DNA of 64,000 bases from Bryobacter sp. (lineage in GTDB: Bacteria > Acidobacteriota > Terriglobia > Bryobacterales > Bryobacteraceae), in contig JALHNI010000010.1 in NCBI GenBank assembly GCA_022843605.1, positions 1-64,000 on the forward strand, in the 5' to 3' direction. Below are positions 8,778-17,528 of this stretch, one piece after another. A program made the translations under genes and the position numbers. Below the pieces are notes generated by a model. The model was given only the letters and a program-made list of their open reading frames with translations, ran no database searches and was not told where the DNA came from. Within the stretch, counting starts at the first letter, position 1. Each line of letters begins with the position of its first letter.

Positions 8778-9640
8778 TTCACCACCTCCACCGGACGCAG
8801 CTTACGTTCCAGCACCAGTAACATCAGGCCGCAAAGTCCCAGTAGGGCAAAAACGCATTGCACCAATCCGGGCTCACTTTCGCTCGGCGAATCGATCCCC
8901 ATCATGCTCATCCACAACCGTTCGAGCAGATAGATCGGATTGAGTAAACTGCCGGCTTTATCGCGGAAGATGGCATTCATCATCTGCGCGGCACCGGCCA
9001 GTACAAAGAAAAAGCCTAGCACCAGGGCGCCAGCCACCACGCGCCATTTCACCCAGGCGGAACTCGCCAGCGCCACCAGACTGGTCAACAGCACCAGCAT
9101 CAGGAACCCAACGAAAACGGCCAGGCCGAGGTTCCAATACTTACTGAACCAGTCGCTGCCCGCCATTCCCACCTGCATGCCGTAAATCAACAGCCCCGGT
9201 ATCCACGTCACCGCCGAGAGCATCCCGCCCAGCACCATCAGCCGAGCCAGCACATACTCCCAGCGCGACATCGGCCGCGAGAAATAGAGCGGCAGCGCAT
9301 TATTCGCCAGATCTGGCGCAATCAAGCCTGGTCCGGTCATCGCCGCTAGAGCGATCGCAAACACCGACTGCACGCTCATAAAGACCCGGAAGAAGTTCCC
9401 GTCCACCGCGAGGAACCGCTGGAAACCTTGGCCGAATCCCGCCAATAACTCGCCATGGTTCGCAATGTAGATGAAGATCGCGCACAGCAGAGGCCAAAAC
9501 GCCGACATCATCAGCACCGCAATCACCAGGCGCTGCGTAATCAAACGGCTCCAGCTATAACGCGGCAGCACCATCAGCCGCTCCCACGCTGTCGTCCGCG
9601 TTCCTTCGTAGCGCTGATAGCCACGTTTATAGACGGCCAT
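8774..9640 (-). CDS. ABC-2 type transporter permease
   Basis: The 288-residue protein has six predicted membrane helices: for example [40 protein letters not shown] and [16 protein letters not shown]. After an N-terminal cytosolic segment of about 35 residues ([13 protein letters not shown], a start common in acidobacterial ABC-2 permeases) comes the membrane part. A good ribosome site (GGAGG, six bases before ATG 9640) lies within the end of the preceding ATPase gene, which it overlaps by 14 bp. It probably forms an exporter with the ATPase at 9627-10637; whether the two ATPase/permease pairs make one heteromeric or two separate transporters is undecided. Confidence 0.83.
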   Translation of the reverse strand: MAVYKRGYQRYEGTRTTAWERLMVLPRYSWSRLITQRLVIAVLMMSAFWPLLCAIFIYIANHGELLAGFGQGFQRFLAVDGNFFRVFMSVQSVFAIALAAMTGPGLIAPDLANNALPLYFSRPMSRWEYVLARLMVLGGMLSAVTWIPGLLIYGMQVGMAGSDWFSKYWNLGLAVFVGFLMLVLLTSLVALASSAWVKWRVVAGALVLGFFFVLAGAAQMMNAIFRDKAGSLLNPIYLLERLWMSMMGIDSPSESEPGLVQCVFALLGLCGLMLLVLERKLRPVEVVK

Positions 9641-10637
9641 GGGTCACCTCCGCGACGGCCGGCTCAGGCAAAGGCGGCGGCTTCGTCGCGTCGCCCGGGG
9701 TCGCCCGAATGTGGCCCACGGCCTTAAGGAAGATCTCTTCGAGCGTGTCGCGCCGATAAGTCAGCTTGCGCACCTGTAACTGACGTTCCGCCGCCAAGCG
9801 CCACAATGCCGCAATCTCCACGCCCGGCGGCAACACGATCCGCCAGCGGCCCTCGCCTTCGTCAACTCCAGCCGCACCCAAGGTGGACAATGCCGCGGCA
9901 AACCCTCCCGTCGCGCCCGCCAGTTCCAGTTCCACGAAGCGGCGGTTCGACCGCCGTTCTTCTTCAAGGTTGGCGTGGTGCACGATCAACCCGTCTTTGA
10001 GAATCAGCACTTCGTCGCAGGTCTCTTCGACGTCATGCAGTAAGTGCGAGCACAACAGCACGTTCATCTTGTGCGTGGCCTTGATCTCGTGGATCAAGGT
10101 CAGCATGCGCAGCCGGGCCGCCGGGTCCAGGCCGTTGGTGGGTTCATCCAAAATCACTAAGTCCGGCCCATGGATGATCGCTTGCGCCAACTTGGCCATC
10201 TGTTTCATACCCAGCGAGTAAGTGCCCAGTTTCCGGTAGCGCGCCTCGCCCAAACCCACGTGGAACAAGGTTTCGTGCGCTTTCTCAAGCGCCGCCCCGC
10301 GCGGCATCCCCGATAACTCACCCATCATGCGTAGAAACGAAACCGCCGTCATCTCGGCGATAAACGAATCGTTCTCCGGCATATAGCCCAGGCGCGCGCG
10401 CACTTCCTTTGGGTTGCGGTGACAGTCGTAGCCGAACAACTTCGCGGATCCGGAGAGCGGAACATGGAAGCCCAGCATCGTCTGAATCAGCGTCGACTTG
10501 CCCGCGCCATTCGGCCCCAGCAGGCCAATGGCCCGTCCGCCTTCTCCACTAACGCCAAGCCGGCAGGAGAGCCCCTTCAGGATCTCCCGCCGGCCGAGTT
10601 GAACACGCAGATTGTCGAGTTCCAGTACCGGAGCCAT
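9627..10637 (-). CDS. ABC transporter ATP-binding protein
   Basis: The 336-residue ATPase has Walker A GPNGAGKST, signature YSLGMKQMAKLAQ, Walker B LVILDEPTNGLDP and H-loop CSHLL, followed by a C-terminal regulatory extension ending in a proline-rich tail. Its starting ATG lies 3 bp after the stop of the FecR/anti-sigma gene, so the transporter is part of the ECF-sigma operon. Similarity in layout to the second ATPase (7848-8777) suggests that the two pairs arose by duplication. Energises export or extrusion of an unknown substrate. Confidence 0.88.
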   Translation of the reverse strand: MAPVLELDNLRVQLGRREILKGLSCRLGVSGEGGRAIGLLGPNGAGKSTLIQTMLGFHVPLSGSAKLFGYDCHRNPKEVRARLGYMPENDSFIAEMTAVSFLRMMGELSGMPRGAALEKAHETLFHVGLGEARYRKLGTYSLGMKQMAKLAQAIIHGPDLVILDEPTNGLDPAARLRMLTLIHEIKATHKMNVLLCSHLLHDVEETCDEVLILKDGLIVHHANLEEERRSNRRFVELELAGATGGFAAALSTLGAAGVDEGEGRWRIVLPPGVEIAALWRLAAERQLQVRKLTYRRDTLEEIFLKAVGHIRATPGDATKPPPLPEPAVAEVTHGRL

Positions 10638-10640
10638 TGC

Positions 10641-13115
10641 TTACAATTGTGCCTTTTTCTTGTCGATCCGGAGCCTTTGATTCTGTCCCGGCTGGTTGCC
10701 ATTCATGGCCCCAGCCAGCAACAGATCAAAAATCATGCCAGTAATCCGGTTACGACTCGAAGCCGCAATTCGTTCCGTTTCTCCGTTTACTAAAATCAGC
10801 AACGGCTCCCGGCTCTGCAACAGCGTCGTCAACGGCCCGGAGTTTACGGCCGAGAGCATCTGCCGGACTGACTCCGTGGTGTTGATCCACAGGAAGGCCG
10901 ACTGGTGCACGCCAAAGCCGGTCGGCAACTGGTTGCGGAACTTCGCCGAACGCACCAGCGGGAAGCCCCCGGCTCGCGTCTGGATCGCCTTCACCAACGT
11001 CGCCCGATCCGTGCCCATCAGCAGATAGCCCCGGTCGTAGGTCATCTGCAGCGACATCGCTGACGTTGCCGCCGATCGCAGCGTCGTCCAGGTCCGGCCA
11101 CCCGTGGTTTCCGTCGCCAGAACAAGCTTCTGGCTGTTGGTCTCGCGATTGAAGGCCTCCACAAACCGCCGCAGCGACTCGTCGAGCGACGCCGGACGAT
11201 ACACTTCCGCCGCCGCAATCCAGCCCGGAATCGGCAGCGTCGGGGTCTCAATCGCATAGGCGTAGTCCGTACCCAGCGCGCCCATGATGTCGTTGGCAAA
11301 GTTCACTCCCGTCTTCTGTTCGAACTCCCGCAGATGGGCGATGCTCTCCGGCGCCAGCCGCGACAGCGTATCCATCAGTGAATCGAACAATTGCCGCGGA
11401 TTGCGGGTCGTTAGCGATCCGGCCACCAGCGCTTCGGACGAAATATACTCACCGGCCGCCGTCGCCGCCGGCGAAGCCAGCCAACTCGCCAAGCCCTCAC
11501 GAGATCCATTGAAGGTGAGCAAAGCCGAGTTCTCATTCGCACTCCCCACTGACTTCTGTTCCAGAAAGAGGTGCTTCATGCGATTCGCGCCCGTCGCCAG
11601 CATGGCCACTTGCGCCTGTGTACCCGTCGTCAGCAGCATCGCCTGCTCAATATTGGCGCCCAGCAGCCAACCCGCGCCCTTGGCATAACGCGCCCGGATC
11701 TCCCCGCCAAATGGCGTCGAATCCAGCTTGGCCGGTGCGAGTTCCGCGATCGTCAGATGCCTGGCATCGAAGGTCAGCATCATGAAACGATCGGTCACCG
11801 AGTAGGACGGCTTCACCGGTAATGCAGCGAACGTCTCATCCAGCTTGGCCTTTAGCGCCGCACGCTGCCCCTCCTTCACTCCCGTTACCAACAAGGGGAT
11901 GTGATTGTGCGGATTGTTCCCCGCCGGCAAACCCACCATCGCAAAGACCATCTCGTCGCCAATCAGCGGCGTGATCCCCTGCAGCTTGGTCATCTGCGCC
12001 TTCATCTCGGTGATCGCCGGCGAACTCCACCATTCGCGCAACACCGGGCTCTCCACCGTCCGAGCCTCAATCAGCTTCATCGTCTGGTCAATTGTCCCGC
12101 CCAGGTTCGGTACTGAACCGTACATCAGAGCGTTCGACGGCAAGTAAGCCAACAACTGCGGATTGGTCCGCAGCGCCGGCGACGGCAACGCCGCCACCTT
12201 CTGCTCAATCAAAGCCAATTCGGCGAGCAGTTGCACGTACTTCTGCGCATCCGCGCTCCAGGCCACGGCCTCCACCGGAGTCACCGACTGCAGCGCCGCT
12301 GAAGTCGCCGTGTGCTCACCCGGCTTCAGCAAACGGCCGCCGCCGTTCTGCTCCACCTGCACCGCGCCCTCAATCACCGTCACCAGTGAGCCCTGCATGC
12401 CGGTGCTCACGCCAAACACGGTGCCCTTCACCGACGTTACCGAGTCGTGCGTTGCCACGCGCAAGTATCCGCGCCGCTGCTTCGCTGCCTGAATCAGCAC
12501 ATCGCCGCGTTCGAGGTGCACCGTCTGCCCGCTCCACGCGGCCGTCACGTACAGTTCGGACCGTTCGTTCATCTCCATCTGCGAACCATCGGCCAGCTGC
12601 AACCGCGCCCGCGTGCCCCGGCCGCTGCGCACAATGTCGCCTTCGCCCACCGCATCGCCGACCCTTAAAACGTGCCCGTCCATCCGCACCAGTTCGCCCG
12701 AACCCATCGCCACTACGGCCCGCGGACCCGACGGAGCCATCAAACGATCCAGCGGCTCACGCGCCGCCCACACCGACAACGCGGCCACCGAAGCCGCGAT
12801 CGCCCACTTCGCGTAGGAAGGCATCCGGCGCGCGGGCGGCGCCGGCATCGCCACCACCTTCGGCCGATCACCCTTCATCTCTAAATACACGTTGCGGCAG
12901 GCCGCGCAGCGGCTCACATGGTCTTCCACCAACAGCCGCCGCGTCTCTTCAAGCGTGCCCGCCAGATACCCGGCCAACTCCGGCCGGAACTCCGCGCATA
13001 CCGGATTCATCTCCAGCCGCGCCCTCACCCGCTCCTTCGCCTCCGCCATTTCGCGTGGGGCTTCCGAAGCTTTGATTTCGTCCAACAAATCGTCAAACTG
13101 TTCGTCGTTCATCAT
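10641..13115 (-). CDS. Anti-sigma factor: zinc-finger, single TM, FecR domain and large extracytoplasmic region
   Basis: The 824-residue protein begins with a cytosolic zinc-binding anti-sigma motif (H66-x3-C70-x2-C73, with C40 upstream), then one membrane helix near residues 103-118, a FecR-type domain at about 150-265 (VRMDGHVLRVGDAVGEGDIV, then TSVKGTVFGV), and about 550 further residues outside the membrane. This last part (LLAYLPSNALMYGSVPNLG onwards) recalls secreted DUF3352-like repeats but I cannot name it with certainty. It presumably holds the ECF factor encoded 12 bp upstream inactive until an envelope signal arrives. The very large sensor region is unusual for an anti-sigma factor. 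Both neighbours are on the same strand. Confidence 0.82.
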   Translation of the reverse strand: MMNDEQFDDLLDEIKASEAPREMAEAKERVRARLEMNPVCAEFRPELAGYLAGTLEETRRLLVEDHVSRCAACRNVYLEMKGDRPKVVAMPAPPARRMPSYAKWAIAASVAALSVWAAREPLDRLMAPSGPRAVVAMGSGELVRMDGHVLRVGDAVGEGDIVRSGRGTRARLQLADGSQMEMNERSELYVTAAWSGQTVHLERGDVLIQAAKQRRGYLRVATHDSVTSVKGTVFGVSTGMQGSLVTVIEGAVQVEQNGGGRLLKPGEHTATSAALQSVTPVEAVAWSADAQKYVQLLAELALIEQKVAALPSPALRTNPQLLAYLPSNALMYGSVPNLGGTIDQTMKLIEARTVESPVLREWWSSPAITEMKAQMTKLQGITPLIGDEMVFAMVGLPAGNNPHNHIPLLVTGVKEGQRAALKAKLDETFAALPVKPSYSVTDRFMMLTFDARHLTIAELAPAKLDSTPFGGEIRARYAKGAGWLLGANIEQAMLLTTGTQAQVAMLATGANRMKHLFLEQKSVGSANENSALLTFNGSREGLASWLASPAATAAGEYISSEALVAGSLTTRNPRQLFDSLMDTLSRLAPESIAHLREFEQKTGVNFANDIMGALGTDYAYAIETPTLPIPGWIAAAEVYRPASLDESLRRFVEAFNRETNSQKLVLATETTGGRTWTTLRSAATSAMSLQMTYDRGYLLMGTDRATLVKAIQTRAGGFPLVRSAKFRNQLPTGFGVHQSAFLWINTTESVRQMLSAVNSGPLTTLLQSREPLLILVNGETERIAASSRNRITGMIFDLLLAGAMNGNQPGQNQRLRIDKKKAQL

Positions 13116-13127
13116 CTTGTCCTTCTT

Positions 13128-13637
13128 TCAGTTCCCCAACTTCACTTTCAACGACTCACGAATCCGGTGAAGGCGCACCGCAATCGTCGTCTTTTCCAAT
13201 CCATAGATCTCGGCGATTTCCCCATTCGCCAATCCTTCGATGTAGCGGAGGACAAACATCTCGGCGTCGCGCGGCTCCAACCCCGCCAGCGCCTGCCGGA
13301 GCTGTTGCTTCAGCTCCGCTGAACTTTCCTGCTTCAGCCGGTCCGGCGTCTCGGAGATCGACTCCTGCCGCCAAGTCTGCCGCCGCCGCACAATATCGAT
13401 CGCCGCATTGGCCGCCGACCGCCGCAAAAAGCCTTCTGGGGCGCGCAACGGATCCAGCGGTTCCTCGCGTTTCAGCACGCGTAGGAAAACTGTCTGTAAC
13501 ACGTCTTCGGCGTCAGCCGTCGAGCCGGTGACGCGCAGCGCCGTCCGGTAAACAATGTCCGCGTAGCGGGAGTAGAGATCACCAAGTTCAGGGGGCATGG
13601 CCTGTATTGGATTGTCGGCTATTGCAAGCGTCGCCAT
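13128..13637 (-). CDS. ECF-type RNA polymerase sigma factor
   Basis: The 169-residue protein has sigma region 2 (YSRYADIVYRTALRVTG, with the following DAEDVLQTVFLRVL core-binding helix) and region 4 (MFVLRYIEGLANGEIAEIYG, then TTIAVRLHRIRESLK, the -35 recognition helix-turn-helix). This is the standard two-domain ECF layout. ATG 13637 has GAGGA seven bases upstream. Its anti-sigma partner starts 12 bp downstream, and the ABC genes follow, so this sigma factor probably drives the operon it lies in, though no matching promoter could be identified within the run. Confidence 0.9.
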   Translation of the reverse strand: MATLAIADNPIQAMPPELGDLYSRYADIVYRTALRVTGSTADAEDVLQTVFLRVLKREEPLDPLRAPEGFLRRSAANAAIDIVRRRQTWRQESISETPDRLKQESSAELKQQLRQALAGLEPRDAEMFVLRYIEGLANGEIAEIYGLEKTTIAVRLHRIRESLKVKLGN

Positions 13638-13676
13638 TCAGAAGTCCTCGCTTGCCATTACGTGGGGCGGAGGAGA

Positions 13677-13982
13677 TTATTGCGGCAAGCCGAGCCGTTT
13701 GCGCCGTTTTTCTTCCTGGCGCTCAAAGGTGGGCAGCAGTTGCCGCTCAATCAAGGCGAACGCGGCGGCCAAGCCGTCCGCCGTGTACACCCTCCCGATC
13801 GCAGCTTCCACTTCGCTCGGCTCGCCGAAGGCGGCCAGAAACTGGTTGGATGTCATCCGCACGCTCTTCTCGCCGTCCACCTTGCGATCCTCGCGCAGAA
13901 TCTTCTCCCGAACATAGAGACTCAGGACGGCATCGCCCATCCAGGCTTCTTCCAGAATCTGACGGCGGCTCGCGGAATTCAC
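13677..13982 (-). CDS. Small RNase III-domain protein (Mini-RNase III-like)
   Basis: The 101-residue product looks like a bare, shortened RNase III catalytic domain. Residues 12-24 (EAWMGDAVLSLYV) match the first catalytic signature of Mini-RNase III, and VEAAIGRVYTADG (about 58-70) matches the second, carrying the acidic residue E59. No double-stranded-RNA-binding domain is present. Mini-III enzymes mature 23S rRNA in Firmicutes; what the acidobacterial relatives cut is unknown. It starts with GTG 13982, two bases after the stop of the preceding hydrolase gene, so the two are coupled. At 101 residues it is shorter than the usual ~130-residue Mini-III proteins. Confidence 0.7.
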   Translation of the reverse strand: MNSASRRQILEEAWMGDAVLSLYVREKILREDRKVDGEKSVRMTSNQFLAAFGEPSEVEAAIGRVYTADGLAAAFALIERQLLPTFERQEEKRRKRLGLPQ

Positions 13983-13983
13983 C

Positions 13984-14688
13984 CTAACAGCTTAACTTCC
14001 GCCAGCGGCATGGCACATCCTTCAGCAGCGGGGTGGAACTCAACAAAGCCGGTGTCGATTCCTGCGACAACCGGTTCTGCAGCAGAATTCCTGTCGCCCG
14101 CCAATAGGCATCCTGGAAGAACTCAGAACAGATGGACTCTTCCGTCCGGCCGCAATCCTTCGGTGCCTTCGCTCGGTAATCCTCCACACCCGTCCGCATC
14201 GCCGACCAGCCCGTTTCCAGCCGTTGCGAATAGTTGTAGGGCTGGTTCAATCGGGCTACCGAGAAAAGCGCCGTCCGCAAACCCAGTTCACGCTGAATGA
14301 ACTCACCATCAGCCACGCCCCGGCGAATCCGCACGATCGCCCCGGAAAAAGCATGCAGCAGATTGGTGAGCCTTACGCCCTCTCGGGTCGCCTCACAGGC
14401 CAGGAACATCTCCCCGGCATAGATGGCCGCGTGGTTCCATCGGGCATGTTCGGGGAGATAGCCGTCTCGGCCCTGGATATAGGCAATGCCCCTTGCTGCG
14501 ACGTCGAATTTCGAAAGGGGTGCCGACAGGATCAAATCTCCTGGTTGTAAGTCCCCCGGATGCGGTATATACCCGGCTTCCAGGATGCTGGGCGGCAACG
14601 GAACGTCCGGCCGAAAAGGCTCAGGGTAGACTTGGTGCGCCTCGACGTGATGAATGTCAAGGATGTGCTGCATGGCGTTATTTAGCAC
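13984..14688 (-). CDS. Permuted papain-fold amidase/peptidase (YiiX/NlpC-P60-like)
   Basis: The 234-residue protein has the order of motifs of circularly permuted NlpC/P60 (YaeF/YiiX) enzymes: PGDLILS at the first strand, then the catalytic-His segment WNHAAIYAG (about residues 84-92), an acidic residue in CEATREGV, and a late catalytic-Cys segment ICSEFFQDAYW. It probably hydrolyses an amide or ester bond, in a cell-wall or protein substrate. No signal peptide is visible, pointing to a cytosolic role. GTG 14688 overlaps the end of the upstream gene by 11 bp; ATG 14673 is an alternative. It is transcribed together with the small cold-shock-like protein and the RNase III-like protein. Confidence 0.68.
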   Translation of the reverse strand: MLNNAMQHILDIHHVEAHQVYPEPFRPDVPLPPSILEAGYIPHPGDLQPGDLILSAPLSKFDVAARGIAYIQGRDGYLPEHARWNHAAIYAGEMFLACEATREGVRLTNLLHAFSGAIVRIRRGVADGEFIQRELGLRTALFSVARLNQPYNYSQRLETGWSAMRTGVEDYRAKAPKDCGRTEESICSEFFQDAYWRATGILLQNRLSQESTPALLSSTPLLKDVPCRWRKLSC

Positions 14689-14974
14689 CGGAATGCGCCA
14701 TTGTTTTATCAGAAAGCCGGAAAGTTATTTGAATCAGCTTGCCTTGTTCCAAGCGAAAAGACACCGGCGCCATTCCGATTAGACCCAAGTTTTCAATATT
14801 TTGGCCAGCATAACCCTTTACTTGAGAGAATAAGAAAGGCCACAGACGGTCATTTTCCGCATCCGCAATATAGCCCATTCCCAGAGTTTCTACAATGCGA
14901 TAAACGTGCCCTTTTCGATGCTCGATCACGGTAAGAGACACGTTACCACACGCTCTCCCCGTTGGCCAGATCAC
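14678..14974 (-). CDS. Small protein with cold-shock-like (OB-fold) pattern
   Basis: The 98-residue frame contains a G-x-V...GMGYI...FLF...V-x-F pattern (GHVYRIVETLGMGYIAD near residues 22-38, then LWPFLFSQV and MAPVSFRLEQGK), which resembles the beta-barrel of cold-shock domains, including the central aromatic positions. Family membership is inferred from the pattern only. The gene is visibly richer in A+T than the rest of the region, suggesting a different origin. Start unclear: GTG 14974 is used; GTG 14941 and 14929 are also in frame and no strong ribosome site is seen. It overlaps the permuted-papain gene by 11 bp. Confidence 0.55.
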   Translation of the reverse strand: MIWPTGRACGNVSLTVIEHRKGHVYRIVETLGMGYIADAENDRLWPFLFSQVKGYAGQNIENLGLIGMAPVSFRLEQGKLIQITFRLSDKTMAHSGAK

Positions 14975-15015
14975 AGCAAGCGGCCAAGATTAGTCGAGCG
15001 CGCTAACCTGAAGTT

Positions 15016-17505
15016 GTGCGCGCCCCACAAAAGCCCGAGGTCATGAGCCCCGCGGGCCATTGGCCCCAGCTTCACGCGGCAATCGAGGCTGGCGCTGACG
15101 CCTGCTACTTCGGCCTCAAACACTTCTCCGCCCGCGCCAAAGTCGGTTTCGACGTGGGCGAACTCCCAGAAGTGATGCGGACTCTCCACGGGCGCGGTGT
15201 TCGCGGGTACCTGACCTTCAATACGCTCGTCTTCGAGCACGAACTGGCGGAGGCATCCCGCACCATCGCCGCGATCGCCGAAGCGGGAGTCGACGCACTT
15301 ATCGTCCAGGACCTCGGCATTCTGGGCCTCGCGCGCCAAATCGCCCCGGATCTCGAACTCCACGCCTCCACTCAAGCCAGCATCACCAGCGCAGAGGGAG
15401 TGGCCTTCGCCATCGCCCAGGGTGCACACCGCGTCACTCTGGCGCGCGAACTCTCTCTCGACGAAATTGCCGCCATCTATGCGAAAACCCACGCCGACCT
15501 CGAGATCTTCGTCCACGGCGCGCTCTGCGTGGCCTACTCCGGCCAGTGCTTCTCTTCCGAAGCCTGGGGCGGCCGCAGCGCCAATCGGGGCCAGTGCGCG
15601 CAAGCCTGTCGCCTGCCCTATGACCTGATCGTCGATGGCGAACCGCGCCCACTTGACGATGCCCGCTATCTACTTTCGCCCGGCGACCTGTCTGCCCTCG
15701 AGCACGTTCCCCAGGTGATCGAGTCCGGCGTGAGTTGCCTCAAGATTGAAGGCCGGTATAAGGACGCCGACTATGTGGCACTCACCACCAGCGCTTACCG
15801 ACGTGCGGTCGACGCTGCGTGGGAAGGGCGCGACGCAAACCTCACCCGGCGCGACGCTCTGCAACTCGAGCAGGTCTATTCCAGAGGACTGGGTCCGCAC
15901 TTCCTGACCGGGGTGAATCATCAGGCCGTCGTTCGCGGACGGCACGCCCGTCATCGCGGAGTCCAGATTGGCGTGGTCGAACGCGTTCTCCCGGACCGTG
16001 TCCTGATCGAACCCACCACGGCCCACGAAATCGCGCCGCTCAAAGCCGGCGACGGACTCGTCTTCGATGCGGCCACCTGGCGCAGTCCGCAGGAGAAAGA
16101 GGAAGGCGGCCGCGTCTATCACGCCACCCCGCACCTGAACGGCAACCTCGAACTCTCCTTCGCCAACGGTGCCGTCGACTTCAACCGCATCCACCCCGGC
16201 GACCTCGTCTGGCGCACCCACGACCCAGACCTCGACCGCACCGTCCGGCCGTTTCTCGATCCGTCGGCACCCGTCGCCAAACAGCCGCTCGCCGTCCACG
16301 CTTCAGCATCGCCGGCCGCACCCTTACGGCTCACCTGGACGCTCAAAAGCGGCATCTCGATCCAAGTCGAATCGCCCGAGCCGCTCGTTGCCGCTCAAAA
16401 CCGCGGCCTCAGCGCGGATAGCCTGCGCGAGCAGCTTAGCCGTCTGGGCAACACTCCGTACGAACTCGCCAGCCTCACCGCCGACCTCTCCGGCACGCTT
16501 TTTGCCCCGGCAGCCCTGCTGAATCAACTCCGGCGCGACGCGATCGAGCAGTTGCAGGCCCTTCAGACTAGGCCCACGGCAAGAACCATTCACGAAACTG
16601 CGCCCCGCAAGAACGTCCCGCCCCGACCGGCGGCCGGCGATCCTCAGTTGCATCTGCTGGTGCGCAACGCCGAGCAACTGGCTGCCGCCATTGCCTTCCG
16701 CCCGGACAGCATCACGCTGGACTACCTCGACCTTTATGGCCTGCGGCCATCGGTGGAAAGCGTCAAAGCCGCCGGGCTGACGGTCCGCGTCGCCAGTCCG
16801 AGGATTCTGAAGCCAGGCGAATCCCGCATCGCCAACTTCCTGGTCAGTCTCGAGTGCCCCATCCTCGTCCGCTCTACCGGCCTGCTGCAAGCACTCGACC
16901 CTCGCGAGCGCGCCCTCATTGGCGATTTCAGCCTGAACACCGCCAACGCGCTCACGGCCGACGCCTATCTGGCGCTCGGGCTCACGCGCCTCACCCCCAC
17001 CCACGACCTCAACGCCGCGCAGATCGCCGCGCTGGCGAAAGCTCTTGGCCCTGAACAGATCGAAGCCCTCGCCTACCAGCACCTCCCCGTCTTTCACACC
17101 GAGCACTGCGTCTTTTGCCGCTTCCTTTCCAGCGGAACCACCCATCGCGATTGCGGCCGTCCCTGCGAGCAGCACCGCATCGCCCTGCGCGACCAGCAGG
17201 GGCGCGAGCATCCGGTAATCGCCGACGTCGGCTGCCGCAATACCGTCTTCGGAGCTGAAGCCCAGCAAGCCAGCGCGCACCTGGACGCCTGGCGTGCCGC
17301 TGGCATCCGCCATTTCCGCCTGGAGTTCGTCCACGAATCGGCGGACCAGGTGAAGCGCATTTCTGCGGCTTTTCAGTCCGCATTCACCGGGCAGATCGCC
17401 TTCAGCCAACTCACCACGCGACTGAAGTCCATCGCCACCGAAGGCATCACGGAAGGGAGCCTCTTCGTGCCTAAAGACTATGATCTCTTTCCGATTCTGT
17501 TGTGA
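15016..17505 (+). CDS. U32 family peptidase / RlhA-like 23S rRNA hydroxylation protein
   Basis: The 829-residue protein has an N-terminal TIM-barrel region characteristic of U32 proteins (PEVMSPAGHWPQLHAAIEAG, then FVHGALCVAYSGQCF, with a four-cysteine cluster C178/C187... near residues 170-200 that likely holds an iron-sulfur cluster) and a C-terminal DUF3656-type extension. E. coli RlhA (YdcP), of the same architecture, makes 5-hydroxycytidine in 23S rRNA, and other U32 members act in ubiquinone or tRNA hydroxylation with prephenate, so RNA hydroxylation is more likely than proteolysis. GTG 15016 is the only in-frame start before the core begins: a TAA stop precedes it by 10 bases. Ribosome site is weak. 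Confidence 0.85.
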   Translation: MRAPQKPEVMSPAGHWPQLHAAIEAGADACYFGLKHFSARAKVGFDVGELPEVMRTLHGRGVRGYLTFNTLVFEHELAEASRTIAAIAEAGVDALIVQDLGILGLARQIAPDLELHASTQASITSAEGVAFAIAQGAHRVTLARELSLDEIAAIYAKTHADLEIFVHGALCVAYSGQCFSSEAWGGRSANRGQCAQACRLPYDLIVDGEPRPLDDARYLLSPGDLSALEHVPQVIESGVSCLKIEGRYKDADYVALTTSAYRRAVDAAWEGRDANLTRRDALQLEQVYSRGLGPHFLTGVNHQAVVRGRHARHRGVQIGVVERVLPDRVLIEPTTAHEIAPLKAGDGLVFDAATWRSPQEKEEGGRVYHATPHLNGNLELSFANGAVDFNRIHPGDLVWRTHDPDLDRTVRPFLDPSAPVAKQPLAVHASASPAAPLRLTWTLKSGISIQVESPEPLVAAQNRGLSADSLREQLSRLGNTPYELASLTADLSGTLFAPAALLNQLRRDAIEQLQALQTRPTARTIHETAPRKNVPPRPAAGDPQLHLLVRNAEQLAAAIAFRPDSITLDYLDLYGLRPSVESVKAAGLTVRVASPRILKPGESRIANFLVSLECPILVRSTGLLQALDPRERALIGDFSLNTANALTADAYLALGLTRLTPTHDLNAAQIAALAKALGPEQIEALAYQHLPVFHTEHCVFCRFLSSGTTHRDCGRPCEQHRIALRDQQGREHPVIADVGCRNTVFGAEAQQASAHLDAWRAAGIRHFRLEFVHESADQVKRISAAFQSAFTGQIAFSQLTTRLKSIATEGITEGSLFVPKDYDLFPILL

Positions 17506-17528
17506 TGCCTTGATGTTAAGGTGATGGT

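Noticed and set aside
16324-17409. A 361-codon minus-strand frame opposite the U32 gene
   Set aside because: Antisense shadow: the U32/DUF3656 protein is well conserved on the plus strand and this frame has no start signals or domain.
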